From positions 1 through 64,000 of the forward strand of contig DBTV01000040.1 of the NCBI GenBank assembly GCA_002307235.1: a DNA stretch of 64,000 bases, given 5' to 3'. The notes below the pieces were generated by a model. That model did no database searches. It had not been told where the DNA came from and saw only the letters and a list, made by a program, of their open reading frames with translations. A program made the position numbers and the translations under genes. The stretch is from Acidobacteriaceae bacterium UBA1307. GTDB lineage: Bacteria; Acidobacteriota; Terriglobia; Terriglobales; Acidobacteriaceae. This document shows, piece after piece, positions 50,567 to 59,832 of the stretch (its first letter is position 1; the number at the start of each line of letters is the position of its first letter).

Positions 50567-53107
50567 TTAGAACTCGTAGTGCACGCCAACCGAAATGTTG
50601 CTGGCGTGGAAGTTACGTGGTGCCGTCATGCCGGCCGACGTGGCGTTGATGCCCGTCGAGACCGTCAGCGAACTGCAAGGCACGATCGATGAAGCGCTGA
50701 TCGTAGCTACCGTGGCGGTTGTGGTGCAGTACTGCGCACCCGAGGCTCCACCCTCGCCGTAACCGAAGTAGTTGTACTCGGCCTTCCAGATCAGTCCGGG
50801 ATGCAGCGTGTAGGCCACGTTCGCATACGGCGTCTGATAGGTCGAAACCAGCGATCCGTTCACGTTGCGCGCATCGGGGAAGAACTGGCTGCCGGCCACC
50901 GAGCTGATCCGGTAACCGAGGTTCGCCTTCAGCTTGTCGACCGGCGTCACCGCAACAGCCACCGAACCGGTCTGCGTCGGCGCATCGGTAAACGAACGCG
51001 CCTTCCAGGTCGTGCCGCTCTTGCACAGATTCGGCGCGCCGCCGGCCGTCAGGGTTGCCGCTCCGGCCACGCCGGTTGCAGCACCCGAGCTAAAGCAGAT
51101 GTTGGTCGCCGTATACACATCCGTGTACGCGTAGTCGAAGTTAAGCGAGTAACGCTCACTCGGTGCCAACACGCCCGTCAGGCTCACCGCGCGGGTGTAG
51201 TCGACGTGGTTGAGCGGACCATCGTAGTAGTTGCTCGCCGCCGCCGCCACGTAGGCCGCGTTGTTGTTGGTGTTGTTGTGCCGCTCCAGGTCGTTGTAGG
51301 CCGCCGAGAAGCTTGCCCACGGCTTCGGCTTGAAGCGGGTGTGCAACCGGTAGTGCTGCGACTGGCGCGCCGTCATCGTCGTGAAGGCGTTGTCGCTGTA
51401 GTTCACCTCGACCGAGCCGTTCACGTCCCAGTTGGCCGTCGGCCGGTAGGAGGCGCTGAAGGTGCCGCCCTGCTCGGAGACCGCCACCGTGCCGTTGACC
51501 GGGTTGGGCAGTGTCGTCGGGATGTCGACGTTGTGCGGAGCGCCTTCACCGATGTTGCGGTTGCTGTAGCGATAGCTCAGCGTGAAGTTGGTCCGCGGCA
51601 GCGCATCCCAGCTCGCCGTCAGAATGTTGGTGAGCTGCTCGTTGCCGAAGTAGTCGTACATGGTCGCGCCGGTCGTGCCGCCCATCGACGAACCCGTGCC
51701 CGAGGTCAGCGTGCCGGTGTAGTTCACCGTGGCGCTGCCCGCCGTCGAGGGTGTCGACAACGTGGCCGAAGCCGGCAGGTAAGAGGAACCCGGCTGCTGG
51801 GCCGAAACAAAGCTGGCCTGATCGGAGAGGCTGAAGCTCTTCGTCGCCTGCCAGGTCACGCCGTAGTCGGCTGAAAACACCTCACGCTTGCCCGTGGCCG
51901 AGCCGCTGTACACGGCATTGCGCACCGTGCCGTTCAGGCCCCAGCCCGACTCGTAATAGTTGGGCATGTTCATCGTCGCCCACGAGTAGGTTGCCTGGCC
52001 GTTCATGACCACGTTCTTGATGCTCGAGCTCTGAAAACGCAGCGTCTCGCTCGGCTGCGTCACCCGCGTCGGCTGGCTGCGCAGATAGCTGGTCACCACC
52101 GCGCAGGCCGGATCGATGATCGGCTTGCCGCCACCTTGCGCGGCAGAGAGGATCGTCGTCGAGTTGGCCATGCTGGTCGTGTTGCAGTTCGAGGTCGCAT
52201 AGGGCGCGCTGGTTGCATCCCAGTTGCCCAGGTACGCCGGCGTGCCGTCGGCCTCCTGTACCAGGAAACCATTCGGATCAAGCGTGAAGTAAGAGTCCGC
52301 CTTGTAGTGGTAGACCTTCTCTTCAAAGCTGATCGTGGTGCCCTCGACCGGCTTCCAGTCCACGCCCGCCGTGTACTCATCGGTCGAATTGCGCTGGTAC
52401 TCGAGCAGCAGGGCGCTGTTCTTGAGAATGCCGCCGCTGCGCGAGGGCGACAGGCTCGGACCCTGCATGATGTTCTGCGAGTAACCGAAGTGGTAGCTGA
52501 CCGTCGACTGCGGCAACAGGGTCAGCTCCGTGTCCGTCATCCGGCGCACGGTGTTGAACAAAAAGGGCGAGTGCTGCACCTGCGGCCAGGCGAGCGAAGT
52601 GGTCGACGTGGCCGAGGGACCAATCGGCACCGACAGTCCCGCCGGAACATTCGGGTTGCCCAGCAGGTTGTAGTCAAAGTACTGCCGGTTGCGCCGGAAG
52701 GTGCCGGTGAACTCGTAGACGTGCCCTTTTTCCGCCGTCAGCTTGGCGAAGTTGATGGAGTCGCCGCCGAAACCCGAGCCAAAGGCGTGCAGGTGGTCGA
52801 CCAGCGCATGTTTGTTCGATTCCAGAGCATGCAGATCCAGGGTCTCGCCCTGCACGCGCGGACCAGACTGGTCATTGACCAGCGTATGGTACATCGCGCC
52901 GCTGCCTACCTTGTTCACCATGCGACCACCCATATCCACGGAGTGGCGGGCCGAATAGCCCTCGGGAATCGTGATCTTCGAAGAGAATTGCGTCGGCACC
53001 TGGGCCAGGACGCCGCACACCATCATCCACGGCAGAACCGCCACTCCGGCGGCCATGCGCCGGGCGGGTTGTGCCTGGAAGAGCCGTGTTAAACAGCCAG
53101 TGTTCAT
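50567..53107 (-). CDS. MtrB/PioB-like outer-membrane porin
   Basis: 846 residues from ATG 53107 (GTGAGG eight bases upstream). Signal peptide region 'MAAGVAVLPWMMVCGVLAQ'; the rest is alternating amphipathic beta strands ending in an aromatic residue ('NISVGVHYEF'), as expected for a barrel of two dozen or more strands. No heme motif. MtrB/PioB porins form a sleeve that holds a decaheme cytochrome through the outer membrane; the neighbour upstream is exactly such a cytochrome. Sequence similarity within this family is low, so context carries much weight. No CxxC is visible in the mature N-terminus, unlike Shewanella MtrB. Confidence 0.8.
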   Translation of the reverse strand: MNTGCLTRLFQAQPARRMAAGVAVLPWMMVCGVLAQVPTQFSSKITIPEGYSARHSVDMGGRMVNKVGSGAMYHTLVNDQSGPRVQGETLDLHALESNKHALVDHLHAFGSGFGGDSINFAKLTAEKGHVYEFTGTFRRNRQYFDYNLLGNPNVPAGLSVPIGPSATSTTSLAWPQVQHSPFLFNTVRRMTDTELTLLPQSTVSYHFGYSQNIMQGPSLSPSRSGGILKNSALLLEYQRNSTDEYTAGVDWKPVEGTTISFEEKVYHYKADSYFTLDPNGFLVQEADGTPAYLGNWDATSAPYATSNCNTTSMANSTTILSAAQGGGKPIIDPACAVVTSYLRSQPTRVTQPSETLRFQSSSIKNVVMNGQATYSWATMNMPNYYESGWGLNGTVRNAVYSGSATGKREVFSADYGVTWQATKSFSLSDQASFVSAQQPGSSYLPASATLSTPSTAGSATVNYTGTLTSGTGSSMGGTTGATMYDYFGNEQLTNILTASWDALPRTNFTLSYRYSNRNIGEGAPHNVDIPTTLPNPVNGTVAVSEQGGTFSASYRPTANWDVNGSVEVNYSDNAFTTMTARQSQHYRLHTRFKPKPWASFSAAYNDLERHNNTNNNAAYVAAAASNYYDGPLNHVDYTRAVSLTGVLAPSERYSLNFDYAYTDVYTATNICFSSGAATGVAGAATLTAGGAPNLCKSGTTWKARSFTDAPTQTGSVAVAVTPVDKLKANLGYRISSVAGSQFFPDARNVNGSLVSTYQTPYANVAYTLHPGLIWKAEYNYFGYGEGGASGAQYCTTTATVATISASSIVPCSSLTVSTGINATSAGMTAPRNFHASNISVGVHYEF

Positions 53108-53204
53108 AGAATGCCTCACTCGTAACGTCGTTCGACGTGTCCAAAAAACTCTTTGCCATCTCCGTGCCGACGGCCCACGCTCGGGCGCGAGCCGCCGACC
53201 GCCG

Positions 53205-54200
53205 TTAGCGGATAAACGACCGGCTCAGATTCGAGCCGTGGATCATGGTGTGGCAGTCCGTGCAGGGCGTGTTCGATGCCGAACCGTGATACAACCCGTG
53301 CACTGTACCTGCCGCCACCGTCGTGTGGCACTGATAGCAAAGCGTACTGACGTTGGCAGTGTTCAGCAGACGCGCGTTCTGCGAACCGTGCGGCGTATGG
53401 CAGGCCATGCAACCCTCACCCTTGACCACCGCATGCTCGTGGACGAACGGCCCACGCGTATCGGTATGGCACTTGGTGCAGACCGCGTTCTGATCGGCGG
53501 TCGACTTCAGGTTGTTGGCGCCGAAGCTGCCGTGCGCATTGTGGCAGTCGCTGCACTGGATCAGGCCCTCGTTCACCTTGTGGTGGAAGGGCATGTTGAA
53601 GGCCGGCTTCACCTCGGTGTGGCACTGGTAGCACAACTGCGGCTGCGAGGCCTTCAGCAGGTGCTCGGTGTCTTTGCCGCTGGCATGGACGCTGTGGCAA
53701 CCGACGCAACTGACGCCGGCCTTGGCATGCGGAGAGCGATCGAAGTTCGGATGCGCGCCGGCATGGCAACCCAGGCACTTGGCGTCGACGTCCTTCGGCG
53801 AGGCCTTGGCCGGGTTGAAGATCTTGGTCGTGTCACCGCCACCGGCAACGTGATCGCCGCCTGGACCGTGGCAGCTTTCGCATGTCACTGACTTGCCCTC
53901 ATGCTGCTTGAGGATCTTGGTATGCGGGTTCGATGCGAAGCCCTTGGCCACTTCTTCGTGGCAGCCGGCGCAGGTCTCCGCGCCAACATACTCCGCTTGC
54001 GGAGCCGCTTTTTTGTCTGCCGCGCCCCCGGGGGCACCCTTCGGTGCCGGAGCCGCCAGCGACAGTGCGCTGAACAGACCAACCCCTGCCAAAATGAGCA
54101 AACACGCTCGCAGCCCCGATCGACATCCCGGGACTGCACGGAAACCTTGCGCTACAGGCCTGACTTTCTCCATAAAAAATACCGCCTTGGATGACCTCAT
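53205..54200 (-). CDS. MtrA/PioA-like decaheme cytochrome c
   Basis: 331 residues (ATG 54200 with GAGGGGG upstream; ATG 54173 is an alternative and gives a tighter signal peptide). Signal peptide 'ACLLILAGVGLFSALSLAAPA'. Ten heme motifs in order: CAGCH, CESCH, CLGCH, CVGCH, CYQCH, CSDCH, CTKCH, CMACH, CYQCH, CTDCH. Count and length match the MtrA/DmsE family, which threads through the MtrB barrel as a heme wire. First gene of the operon; the porin follows 97 bp later. Transcribed away from a Crp/Fnr gene. Confidence 0.92.
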   Translation of the reverse strand: MRSSKAVFFMEKVRPVAQGFRAVPGCRSGLRACLLILAGVGLFSALSLAAPAPKGAPGGAADKKAAPQAEYVGAETCAGCHEEVAKGFASNPHTKILKQHEGKSVTCESCHGPGGDHVAGGGDTTKIFNPAKASPKDVDAKCLGCHAGAHPNFDRSPHAKAGVSCVGCHSVHASGKDTEHLLKASQPQLCYQCHTEVKPAFNMPFHHKVNEGLIQCSDCHNAHGSFGANNLKSTADQNAVCTKCHTDTRGPFVHEHAVVKGEGCMACHTPHGSQNARLLNTANVSTLCYQCHTTVAAGTVHGLYHGSASNTPCTDCHTMIHGSNLSRSFIR

Positions 54201-54777
54201 TGCGCCCCCTCGCCGACAGATGGTGAACCTCTGGGCTTTTCCTGTCCAGAAAAATGTAGATCCCTACAGTGATCTGGAACCGAAATGGAAACGGTAGGAT
54301 GACGAATGAGGTTCTTTCTGCTCGGTGCGAGACGTCACACTCCACGCGAAGAGTACGTGGAAGTTACCACTGCGCTCTGTGATGCTTGTCACGCTACCGG
54401 AATAGACGAGGGTGACTCTTGGTTCACTTTTCCCGAAAAATCGCGGCTCTGGGCTGTTTTTTTAAATCTAAACTCCGCGCGCAGACGGCACCCGGGGCTT
54501 ATTGGTCCAACAAACTCCAAATGCTCCACGCGTCGGTTCTCCTTGCAACTCATCATCGGCAGCGCAGCAGAAAAACTGCGCGCTTTTGTACTCTTTGACT
54601 CCCAGAAGGGCGTGAGCCCGATCACATCGACGCCCCGTGCCCTTCCGGCACACTTTCCCTATAGGGATTCGGCGTCGATCAGGTTTTTGTGGTTCGCTTA
54701 TCTGTTGACCTCTGCACTGCGCGAGAAGACGGGCAAAGCACCCATAACCCGAGGACGCGGCGAGGCACCGGAAAACC
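54201..54777. promoter_or_regulatory. mtr/crp divergent control region
   Basis: 577 bp without a supported gene. It contains a Crp/Fnr-type palindrome at 54612-54625 (listed separately) and a TCCAGA/TCTGGA inverted repeat around 54246-54275 near the start of the decaheme gene. Promoters of both divergent genes must lie here; I could not pick unique ones. Confidence 0.5.
54612..54625. promoter_or_regulatory. Crp/Fnr-type operator GTGA-N6-TCAC
   Basis: GTGAGCCCGATCAC, followed by A, fits the TGTGA-N6-TCACA consensus of Crp-type proteins. It lies 153 bp before the crp-like start and 410 bp before the decaheme gene. Confidence 0.45.
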
Positions 54778-55530
54778 ATGGCAGAGGCTCTGAGAACGCT
54801 CAATGCGCGCGCCCGGCAGAAACAGACGGCGCGGCAGGTTCCCATGGGCTGCGCCTCCTGCACCAATCGCCGCCCCGGCTGGTTCTGCTCGCTCGGCAGC
54901 ACCGTGTTGGCCGATCTGGAGCTGGCCACCAGCACCATCGCGCTTCCCGCCCAGGCTCCGCTGTTTACCCAGGGCGAGGACGCGCGTTGCCTCTATCTGA
55001 TCTGCAATGGCTATCTGAAGCTGACCACCGGCCGCGCCAGTGACCGGCAGATGATTGTCCGCGTGGCCGGACCGGGCTCCGTGCTCGGGCTCTATGCCGT
55101 TCTTACCCATGGGCTTTACGAGGTTTCCGCCGAGTCGCTGACTCCCGCGCAACTGCGTCCGGTCGAGCGCGATCGCTTTTTGAGCTTTCTGCGCAGCCAC
55201 AAGGAGGCGCAGATGCGCGCAGTCCAGTGCATCTGCCAGGAGTACCGCTTCGCGCTGCAGGATGCCTGCCGCGTGGCGCTGTCGGAGACGGTGGCCATCC
55301 GGCTCGGCCGTCTGCTGCTTGAGCTGGCGCACCAGATCGGCGAGCGGCTCGACTCCGGCAAGTTCCGTTTCCCCCTGCTGCTGACGCACGAGGAGATGGC
55401 CTCGATGACCTGCACCACCCGCGAGACCGTCACCCGCACCCTCGGCCAGTTCCGCAAAAGCGGCTGGCTCACGATCGAGGACTCGCTGGTGACCCTGCAT
55501 CACCCCGACCAGTTGCAGGCGCTTTTTTAG
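54778..55530 (+). CDS. Crp/Fnr-family regulator with N-terminal cysteine cluster
   Basis: 250 residues. Cysteines C25, C28 and C37 ('MGCASCTNRRPGWFC') precede the cyclic-nucleotide-binding-like barrel ('APLFTQGEDARCLYLICNGYLKLTTG'), with another pair in 'VQCICQEY' near residue 150; four such cysteines bind a [4Fe-4S] cluster in Fnr. The C-terminal winged helix includes 'LTHEEMASMTCTTRETVTRTLGQFRKSGWL' as recognition region. An oxygen or redox sensor controlling the divergent electron-conduit operon is the natural reading. Confidence 0.85.
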   Translation: MAEALRTLNARARQKQTARQVPMGCASCTNRRPGWFCSLGSTVLADLELATSTIALPAQAPLFTQGEDARCLYLICNGYLKLTTGRASDRQMIVRVAGPGSVLGLYAVLTHGLYEVSAESLTPAQLRPVERDRFLSFLRSHKEAQMRAVQCICQEYRFALQDACRVALSETVAIRLGRLLLELAHQIGERLDSGKFRFPLLLTHEEMASMTCTTRETVTRTLGQFRKSGWLTIEDSLVTLHHPDQLQALF

Positions 55531-55620
55531 GCTCTGGCGCCTGCTCTCCCTCACCGGCTTTTCATCGTCCAACCCTCGATGAGGCGCTATGATAGCGCTA
55601 GAAGGGGAGATCCACCGTCC

Positions 55621-56172
55621 ATGAACCGCAAGTTTCTGTGCACCTTCATCCTGTTTCTGGCCTCCAGCCTCGGCTTTGCGCAAGCTCCCGCCAGCTCCCC
55701 GGCACCGGCCGTCACCACGACGCAAGGCAATGAGCTGGCGATCTTCCAAAAGATCGAAGACTCCTGGTCGAAGGCCGTCAGCAACCATGACCAATACGCG
55801 CTCGAGCTGGTTCTTTCGCCGCTGTTTGTCGACGTCGCCGCCTCGGGCGACATCTCCACGCGCAACCAGCAGTTAGCGCAGGTGATCAACGGCGAAGACA
55901 AGACGCTCTCGCTCAGCCAGCAGGTCATCACCGTGCGCATGCTCGGCGACATCGCCGTGGCCAACGGAACCTATACCCTGCACCACAAGGTCAACACGAG
56001 CGAGGTGGATGAAAAGGGTGTTTTCACGCACGTCTTCGAGCGGCTGCGCGGCGGCTGGGTCTGCGTCAACTCGCAACGCACCGCGGTGGTGCGGCCTCTG
56101 TCCGGCAACAAGTCAAAGAAGAACACGCCCGGAGCCGATACCCCCTTTCACTTCCCGCTCTTCGGCAAGTAG
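55621..56172 (+). CDS. Secreted NTF2/SnoaL-like protein (DUF4440 type)
   Basis: 183 residues from ATG 55621 (GGGGAG upstream). Signal peptide 'LCTFILFLASSLGFAQ'. The domain 'FQKIEDSWSKAVSNHDQYALELVLSPLFVDVAASGDISTRNQQLAQV' followed by 'VRMLGDIAVANGTYTLHH' and 'GVFTHVFERLRGGWVCVNSQRTAV' is the cone-shaped NTF2-like fold of DUF4440 proteins. No active site can be named. A terminator follows at 56277. Confidence 0.75.
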   Translation: MNRKFLCTFILFLASSLGFAQAPASSPAPAVTTTQGNELAIFQKIEDSWSKAVSNHDQYALELVLSPLFVDVAASGDISTRNQQLAQVINGEDKTLSLSQQVITVRMLGDIAVANGTYTLHHKVNTSEVDEKGVFTHVFERLRGGWVCVNSQRTAVVRPLSGNKSKKNTPGADTPFHFPLFGK

Positions 56173-56227
56173 AGCGTCTCTTCTCTCGCCGCAGGCAACC
56201 AACGATGGCTGCGCCGCACGCGGGCGG

Positions 56228-56254
56228 GCTTTGCCTCCCGAAGAGAGGCAAAGC
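56228..56254 (+). other. Intergenic hairpin
   Basis: GCTTTGCCTC (56228-56237) pairs perfectly with GAGGCAAAGC (56245-56254). No U-run follows; possibly an mRNA 3' stabiliser before the terminator at 56277. Confidence 0.5.
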
Positions 56255-56276
56255 ATTCCAAAAATACCCTTTCCAC

Positions 56277-56311
56277 AAAAGGGCACGGGCATGACGCCAC
56301 CGTGCCCTTTT
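56277..56311 (+). terminator. Intrinsic terminator
   Basis: AAAA-GGGCACGG (56277-56288) pairs with CCGTGCCC-TTTT (56300-56311). Confidence 0.85.
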
Positions 56312-56423
56312 GCTTTTCCGCGCTCATGCACTCGCTCCTTTTGCCGATATTTTTAGCGACACTCACGCTCCCGGCCCATTCGCAGAGATCCTCTACCGTG
56401 GCAGCGAAAGGATTTTTTGCGCT

Positions 56424-58349
56424 ATGAGGACTCGCTCACTCTGCACCCGCATCATTGCTTCAACGCTGCTTCTTGTCTCTGGCACCTGCGCCGTCTTCGG
56501 CGTCTTTACCTGGCTCTACTTTTCCGGCCGCACCCACCACGAGGCCCAGCACGAGGCCAACACACAGCGGCAAGAGGTGCAGGAACGACTGGCCAGCATC
56601 GACACACTGTCGGGCCAGCAGGTCGATAACGGCATGAAGCTGCTGGCGCGCGAAGCTGCCCTGAAGGGCGCCCCCACCGTGCGTGGCACCGCCTCCGTCA
56701 GCGGAAAGACCGTGCCGAATCTCTACTTCGGCGGCCAGTCACAGGTAGAAAACTTCGAGATCGTCGACCGCATCCACGCACTGGTAGGCGGCACCGCCAC
56801 GCTGTTTGTCTGGGATGGGCAAAACTTTATCCGCGCCAGCACCAACGTGAAAAAGGAGGACGGCACGCGCGCCCTCGGCACCGTGCTTGACCCCAACGGC
56901 AAGGCCTACGCGGCGCTGGCCTCAGGAAGCAGCTTCAAGGGCGTCGTCAAGATTCTCGGCGCGCCCTACACCACCCGCTACGAGCCGCTCAAAGACGACG
57001 CGGGCAAGCTGGTCGGCGCGCTCTACACCGGCTACCGGCTCGATTCAATCGCGGCACTCAGCAGCAGCATCGCCAGCGCCGACATTCTCGACCACGGCTT
57101 TCTCGCTCTCATTGATCCCTCCGGGGCAGTCATCGCCCACGGCGACAACATCACGCTTGAGAAACTCGCCGCGCTCCGCAAGAACCCCTCCGGCTGGGTG
57201 CTGCAGGAAGAGCGCTACCCGGCCTGGGATTACCGGATTCTGACCGCCTATCCGCAGACCGACGTGCTGGTGCGCGTCGTCAAAACCCTCGCCGTGCTCA
57301 CCGCGGAAACCGTTCTGCTCGTCGGACTGATCCTGGGTCTTCTGCTCACGCTGCTCCAGCGACAGGTGATTCAGCCGGCCAACGATCTGGCCTCGCTGAT
57401 GAACAATGCCGATCTGAACACGGTGGTCAAACCAGCCTCCGAGGACGAGATCGGCGCTCTGGCCGCCAGCTTCAACGAGTTCGTGCAGCGGCTGCGCACG
57501 ACTCTGCTCGACGTGCAGGCGCGCGCGCAGGACACGCACGCCAAATCGAATGAGATTCAGTCCATTGCGCACGAGGCCGTAGCCGGACTCACCACGCAGA
57601 CACAGCAGGCCAACGAGGCCTCGGCTCTGGTCACGCAACTGTCGCGCGACATCGCCAGCACCTCCGGCCACACCGACAATGCCAGCGAACAGGCGCGCGC
57701 AGCGGCCGAGGCCGCGCGGCAGGGCAGCCAGTTGGTCGAAACCACCGCGGCCAAGATGCAACAACTCGCCGCCGATACCCAGGAGAGCTCCACGCAGGTG
57801 GCCGCGCTCAGTGACCGCGTCAAGGAGATCGGCTCGATCGTCGGCGTCATCGAAGAGATCGCCGCCGGAACCAACCTGCTCGCCCTCAACGCCTCCATCG
57901 AGGCCGCGCGCGCCGGGGAACACGGCCGCGGCTTTGCCGTCGTCGCCGGCGAGGTGCGACGGCTGGCCGAGCGCACCGCCCAGGCCACCCAGCAGGTCTC
58001 CGGGCTCGTCAGCGGCATTCAGAACGAGACCAGCCACGCCGCCAGCGACATCAGCGAGGCCTGCACCCATGCCGGCGAGGGAGCCGATGCCGTGCAGAGC
58101 CTGAGCGAGACCTTCAAGCAGATCTCGGAGCTGGTCTTCTCCGTCGACGACAAGATCGCGCAGATCGCCCAGTCCGCGCGACAAGAGGCCGACTCCGCCG
58201 ATGCCGCCATGAACACCATGCACCAAGTCGCTTCGAGCGCCGACGAGAACGCACGCGGAGCCGAGCACGTCGTCGCCGCCTCCACGCAACTGATCGAAAC
58301 CGGCAACCAGCTCAAACAACTCGTGCAACAGTTCCGCGTCGAAGAGTGA
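56424..58349 (+). CDS. Methyl-accepting chemotaxis protein with Cache sensor
   Basis: 641 residues from ATG 56424. TM1 'IIASTLLLVSGTCAVFGVFTWLYF'; periplasmic Cache_3/Cache_2-like sensor to about residue 300 ('FVWDGQNFIRASTNVKKEDGTRALGTVL', 'YEPLKDDAGKLVGALYTGY'); TM2 'AETVLLVGLILGLLLTLL'; HAMP; signalling domain with hairpin tip 'EEIAAGTNLLALNASIEAARAGEHGRGFAVVAGEVRRLAERT'. Passes a small-molecule signal to CheA/CheW. No che genes nearby. Confidence 0.92.
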   Translation: MRTRSLCTRIIASTLLLVSGTCAVFGVFTWLYFSGRTHHEAQHEANTQRQEVQERLASIDTLSGQQVDNGMKLLAREAALKGAPTVRGTASVSGKTVPNLYFGGQSQVENFEIVDRIHALVGGTATLFVWDGQNFIRASTNVKKEDGTRALGTVLDPNGKAYAALASGSSFKGVVKILGAPYTTRYEPLKDDAGKLVGALYTGYRLDSIAALSSSIASADILDHGFLALIDPSGAVIAHGDNITLEKLAALRKNPSGWVLQEERYPAWDYRILTAYPQTDVLVRVVKTLAVLTAETVLLVGLILGLLLTLLQRQVIQPANDLASLMNNADLNTVVKPASEDEIGALAASFNEFVQRLRTTLLDVQARAQDTHAKSNEIQSIAHEAVAGLTTQTQQANEASALVTQLSRDIASTSGHTDNASEQARAAAEAARQGSQLVETTAAKMQQLAADTQESSTQVAALSDRVKEIGSIVGVIEEIAAGTNLLALNASIEAARAGEHGRGFAVVAGEVRRLAERTAQATQQVSGLVSGIQNETSHAASDISEACTHAGEGADAVQSLSETFKQISELVFSVDDKIAQIAQSARQEADSADAAMNTMHQVASSADENARGAEHVVAASTQLIETGNQLKQLVQQFRVEE

Positions 58350-58377
58350 GGAACGGCAGGGAGCGAGTCCCTGCCTC

Positions 58378-59832
58378 TTAGTCCCTCGTTCCCTGCCCCA
58401 CCGTCTCTCTCACCGCGATCAACTCCTGCGCGGCCTTGCGACCCAGGCGAATGCAATCAGGGACACCGATGCCGTCGTAGGCGTTGCCGATCAACCGCAG
58501 TGTTTCAAGCGCCGCCACGTGCTCGGCGATCTTCGCCGTGCGCTGCTTGTGGCCGACCGCGTACTGCGCCATGGCCCGCCGCCAGCGCGTGACCTGCGCG
58601 TAGATGGGCTCGAGCGTGGCGTCGAAGGCGACGGGGCCGAGGATCTCGCCCAACTCGCGCCGCACAGTGGCCACCAGCACCGCGTCGGTTTCCGTCAGCA
58701 TCGATTCATTGCGCATGCCGCCCAGAAAGGCGCGCATAATCGCCTTGCCCGGTGCCGTGCGTCCCAAAAACTTGCGATGCACAAAGGTGCAGGCCAGCAG
58801 CGAACGACCTTCGACGGCGGGCACCAGAAAGCCGAAGCCCTCGGGCAGGCGGCCGAGCTTTTTCTCGTCGTACACCAGATTGACGGTGATCGATGATGAG
58901 TAGGGGATCGCACCAAGTTCATTCGCCAGCGGCTCATCGACCGGCTTGAGCAACTCGCTCGCCACCCAGGCCGGCGTCGCGATAATCACCGCATCGTAGA
59001 CCGCCGACTGGCCCATCGATGTGACGCGCCAGCCTTCGGTGATTTTTTCAAGAGCGCTGACCGGCGATGACCGTCGCACGGAAATCTCGTCGATGCGCGC
59101 CGCAAGCGCGTCGACCAACTGTTGCATGCCGCCGCGCATCGCCGTAAACAGCGCGCGCTTCGGCCGGTTGCCCTTGGAGCTTCCGGCGCTTTTCATCGCC
59201 TGCATCTTGCGATGGCCGGCCAGCATGCCGCGGCAGAGCGAGCCGTATTCGGCCTCCATCTTGACCATGCCGGGCAGCACCGTCTGCGCGCTGAGCCGGG
59301 TAGCGTCACCACCGTAGATGCCGGACAGCAGAGGGTCGGCCAGCCGGTCGACGGCCTCCTGGCCAAAGTGCCGGCGCACCAGTTCGGCCACCGATTCGTC
59401 ACCCGCGGCCGCACGCGGCGGGCGCAGCAGTTCGAGGCCCATTCTGAGCTTGGTCCCGAGGCTGAACAGCTGCGTCAATGCCGTCGGAATCAATTTGGTC
59501 GGCACCAGAAACATCAGTCCGTCGGGCAACGGAATCAGCCGGTTGCCGACGACGATGAAGGTCTTGCGTGCCTCGTCGTTCGAGGCCAGCAACTGGTCGC
59601 CCAGCCCCAGTTCGCGCGCCAGATCGGCGGCAGCGGTTTTTTCCGAGATAAACGAGTCCGGCCCCTGTTCCAGGACCGAGCCATCGACGGTCTCCGAGGC
59701 CAGCGAGCCGCCCAGACGCTCGCGATGTTCGTACAGGGTGTAGGAAACAGGCTGGCCAGCCGCGCGGGCTTTCTCCAGCTCGTAGGCCGCACTGAGTCCG
59801 GCGATACCGCCGCCAATGATGGCAATGCGCAT
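58378..59832 (-). CDS. hemG: Protoporphyrinogen oxidase, HemY type
   Basis: 484 residues from ATG 59832 ('MRIAIIGGGIAGLSAAYELEKA', the FAD-binding Rossmann motif). 'YEHRERLGGSLASETVDGSVLEQGPDSFI' and 'LADPLLSGIYGGDATRLSA' are specific for the O2-dependent protoporphyrinogen or coproporphyrinogen oxidase family, and 'RLIGNAYDGIGVPDCIRLGRKAAQEL' closes the FAD site. It makes the porphyrin ring for heme. It is divergent from cydAB, whose heme d and b depend on it. Confidence 0.9.
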   Translation of the reverse strand: MRIAIIGGGIAGLSAAYELEKARAAGQPVSYTLYEHRERLGGSLASETVDGSVLEQGPDSFISEKTAAADLARELGLGDQLLASNDEARKTFIVVGNRLIPLPDGLMFLVPTKLIPTALTQLFSLGTKLRMGLELLRPPRAAAGDESVAELVRRHFGQEAVDRLADPLLSGIYGGDATRLSAQTVLPGMVKMEAEYGSLCRGMLAGHRKMQAMKSAGSSKGNRPKRALFTAMRGGMQQLVDALAARIDEISVRRSSPVSALEKITEGWRVTSMGQSAVYDAVIIATPAWVASELLKPVDEPLANELGAIPYSSSITVNLVYDEKKLGRLPEGFGFLVPAVEGRSLLACTFVHRKFLGRTAPGKAIMRAFLGGMRNESMLTETDAVLVATVRRELGEILGPVAFDATLEPIYAQVTRWRRAMAQYAVGHKQRTAKIAEHVAALETLRLIGNAYDGIGVPDCIRLGRKAAQELIAVRETVGQGTRD

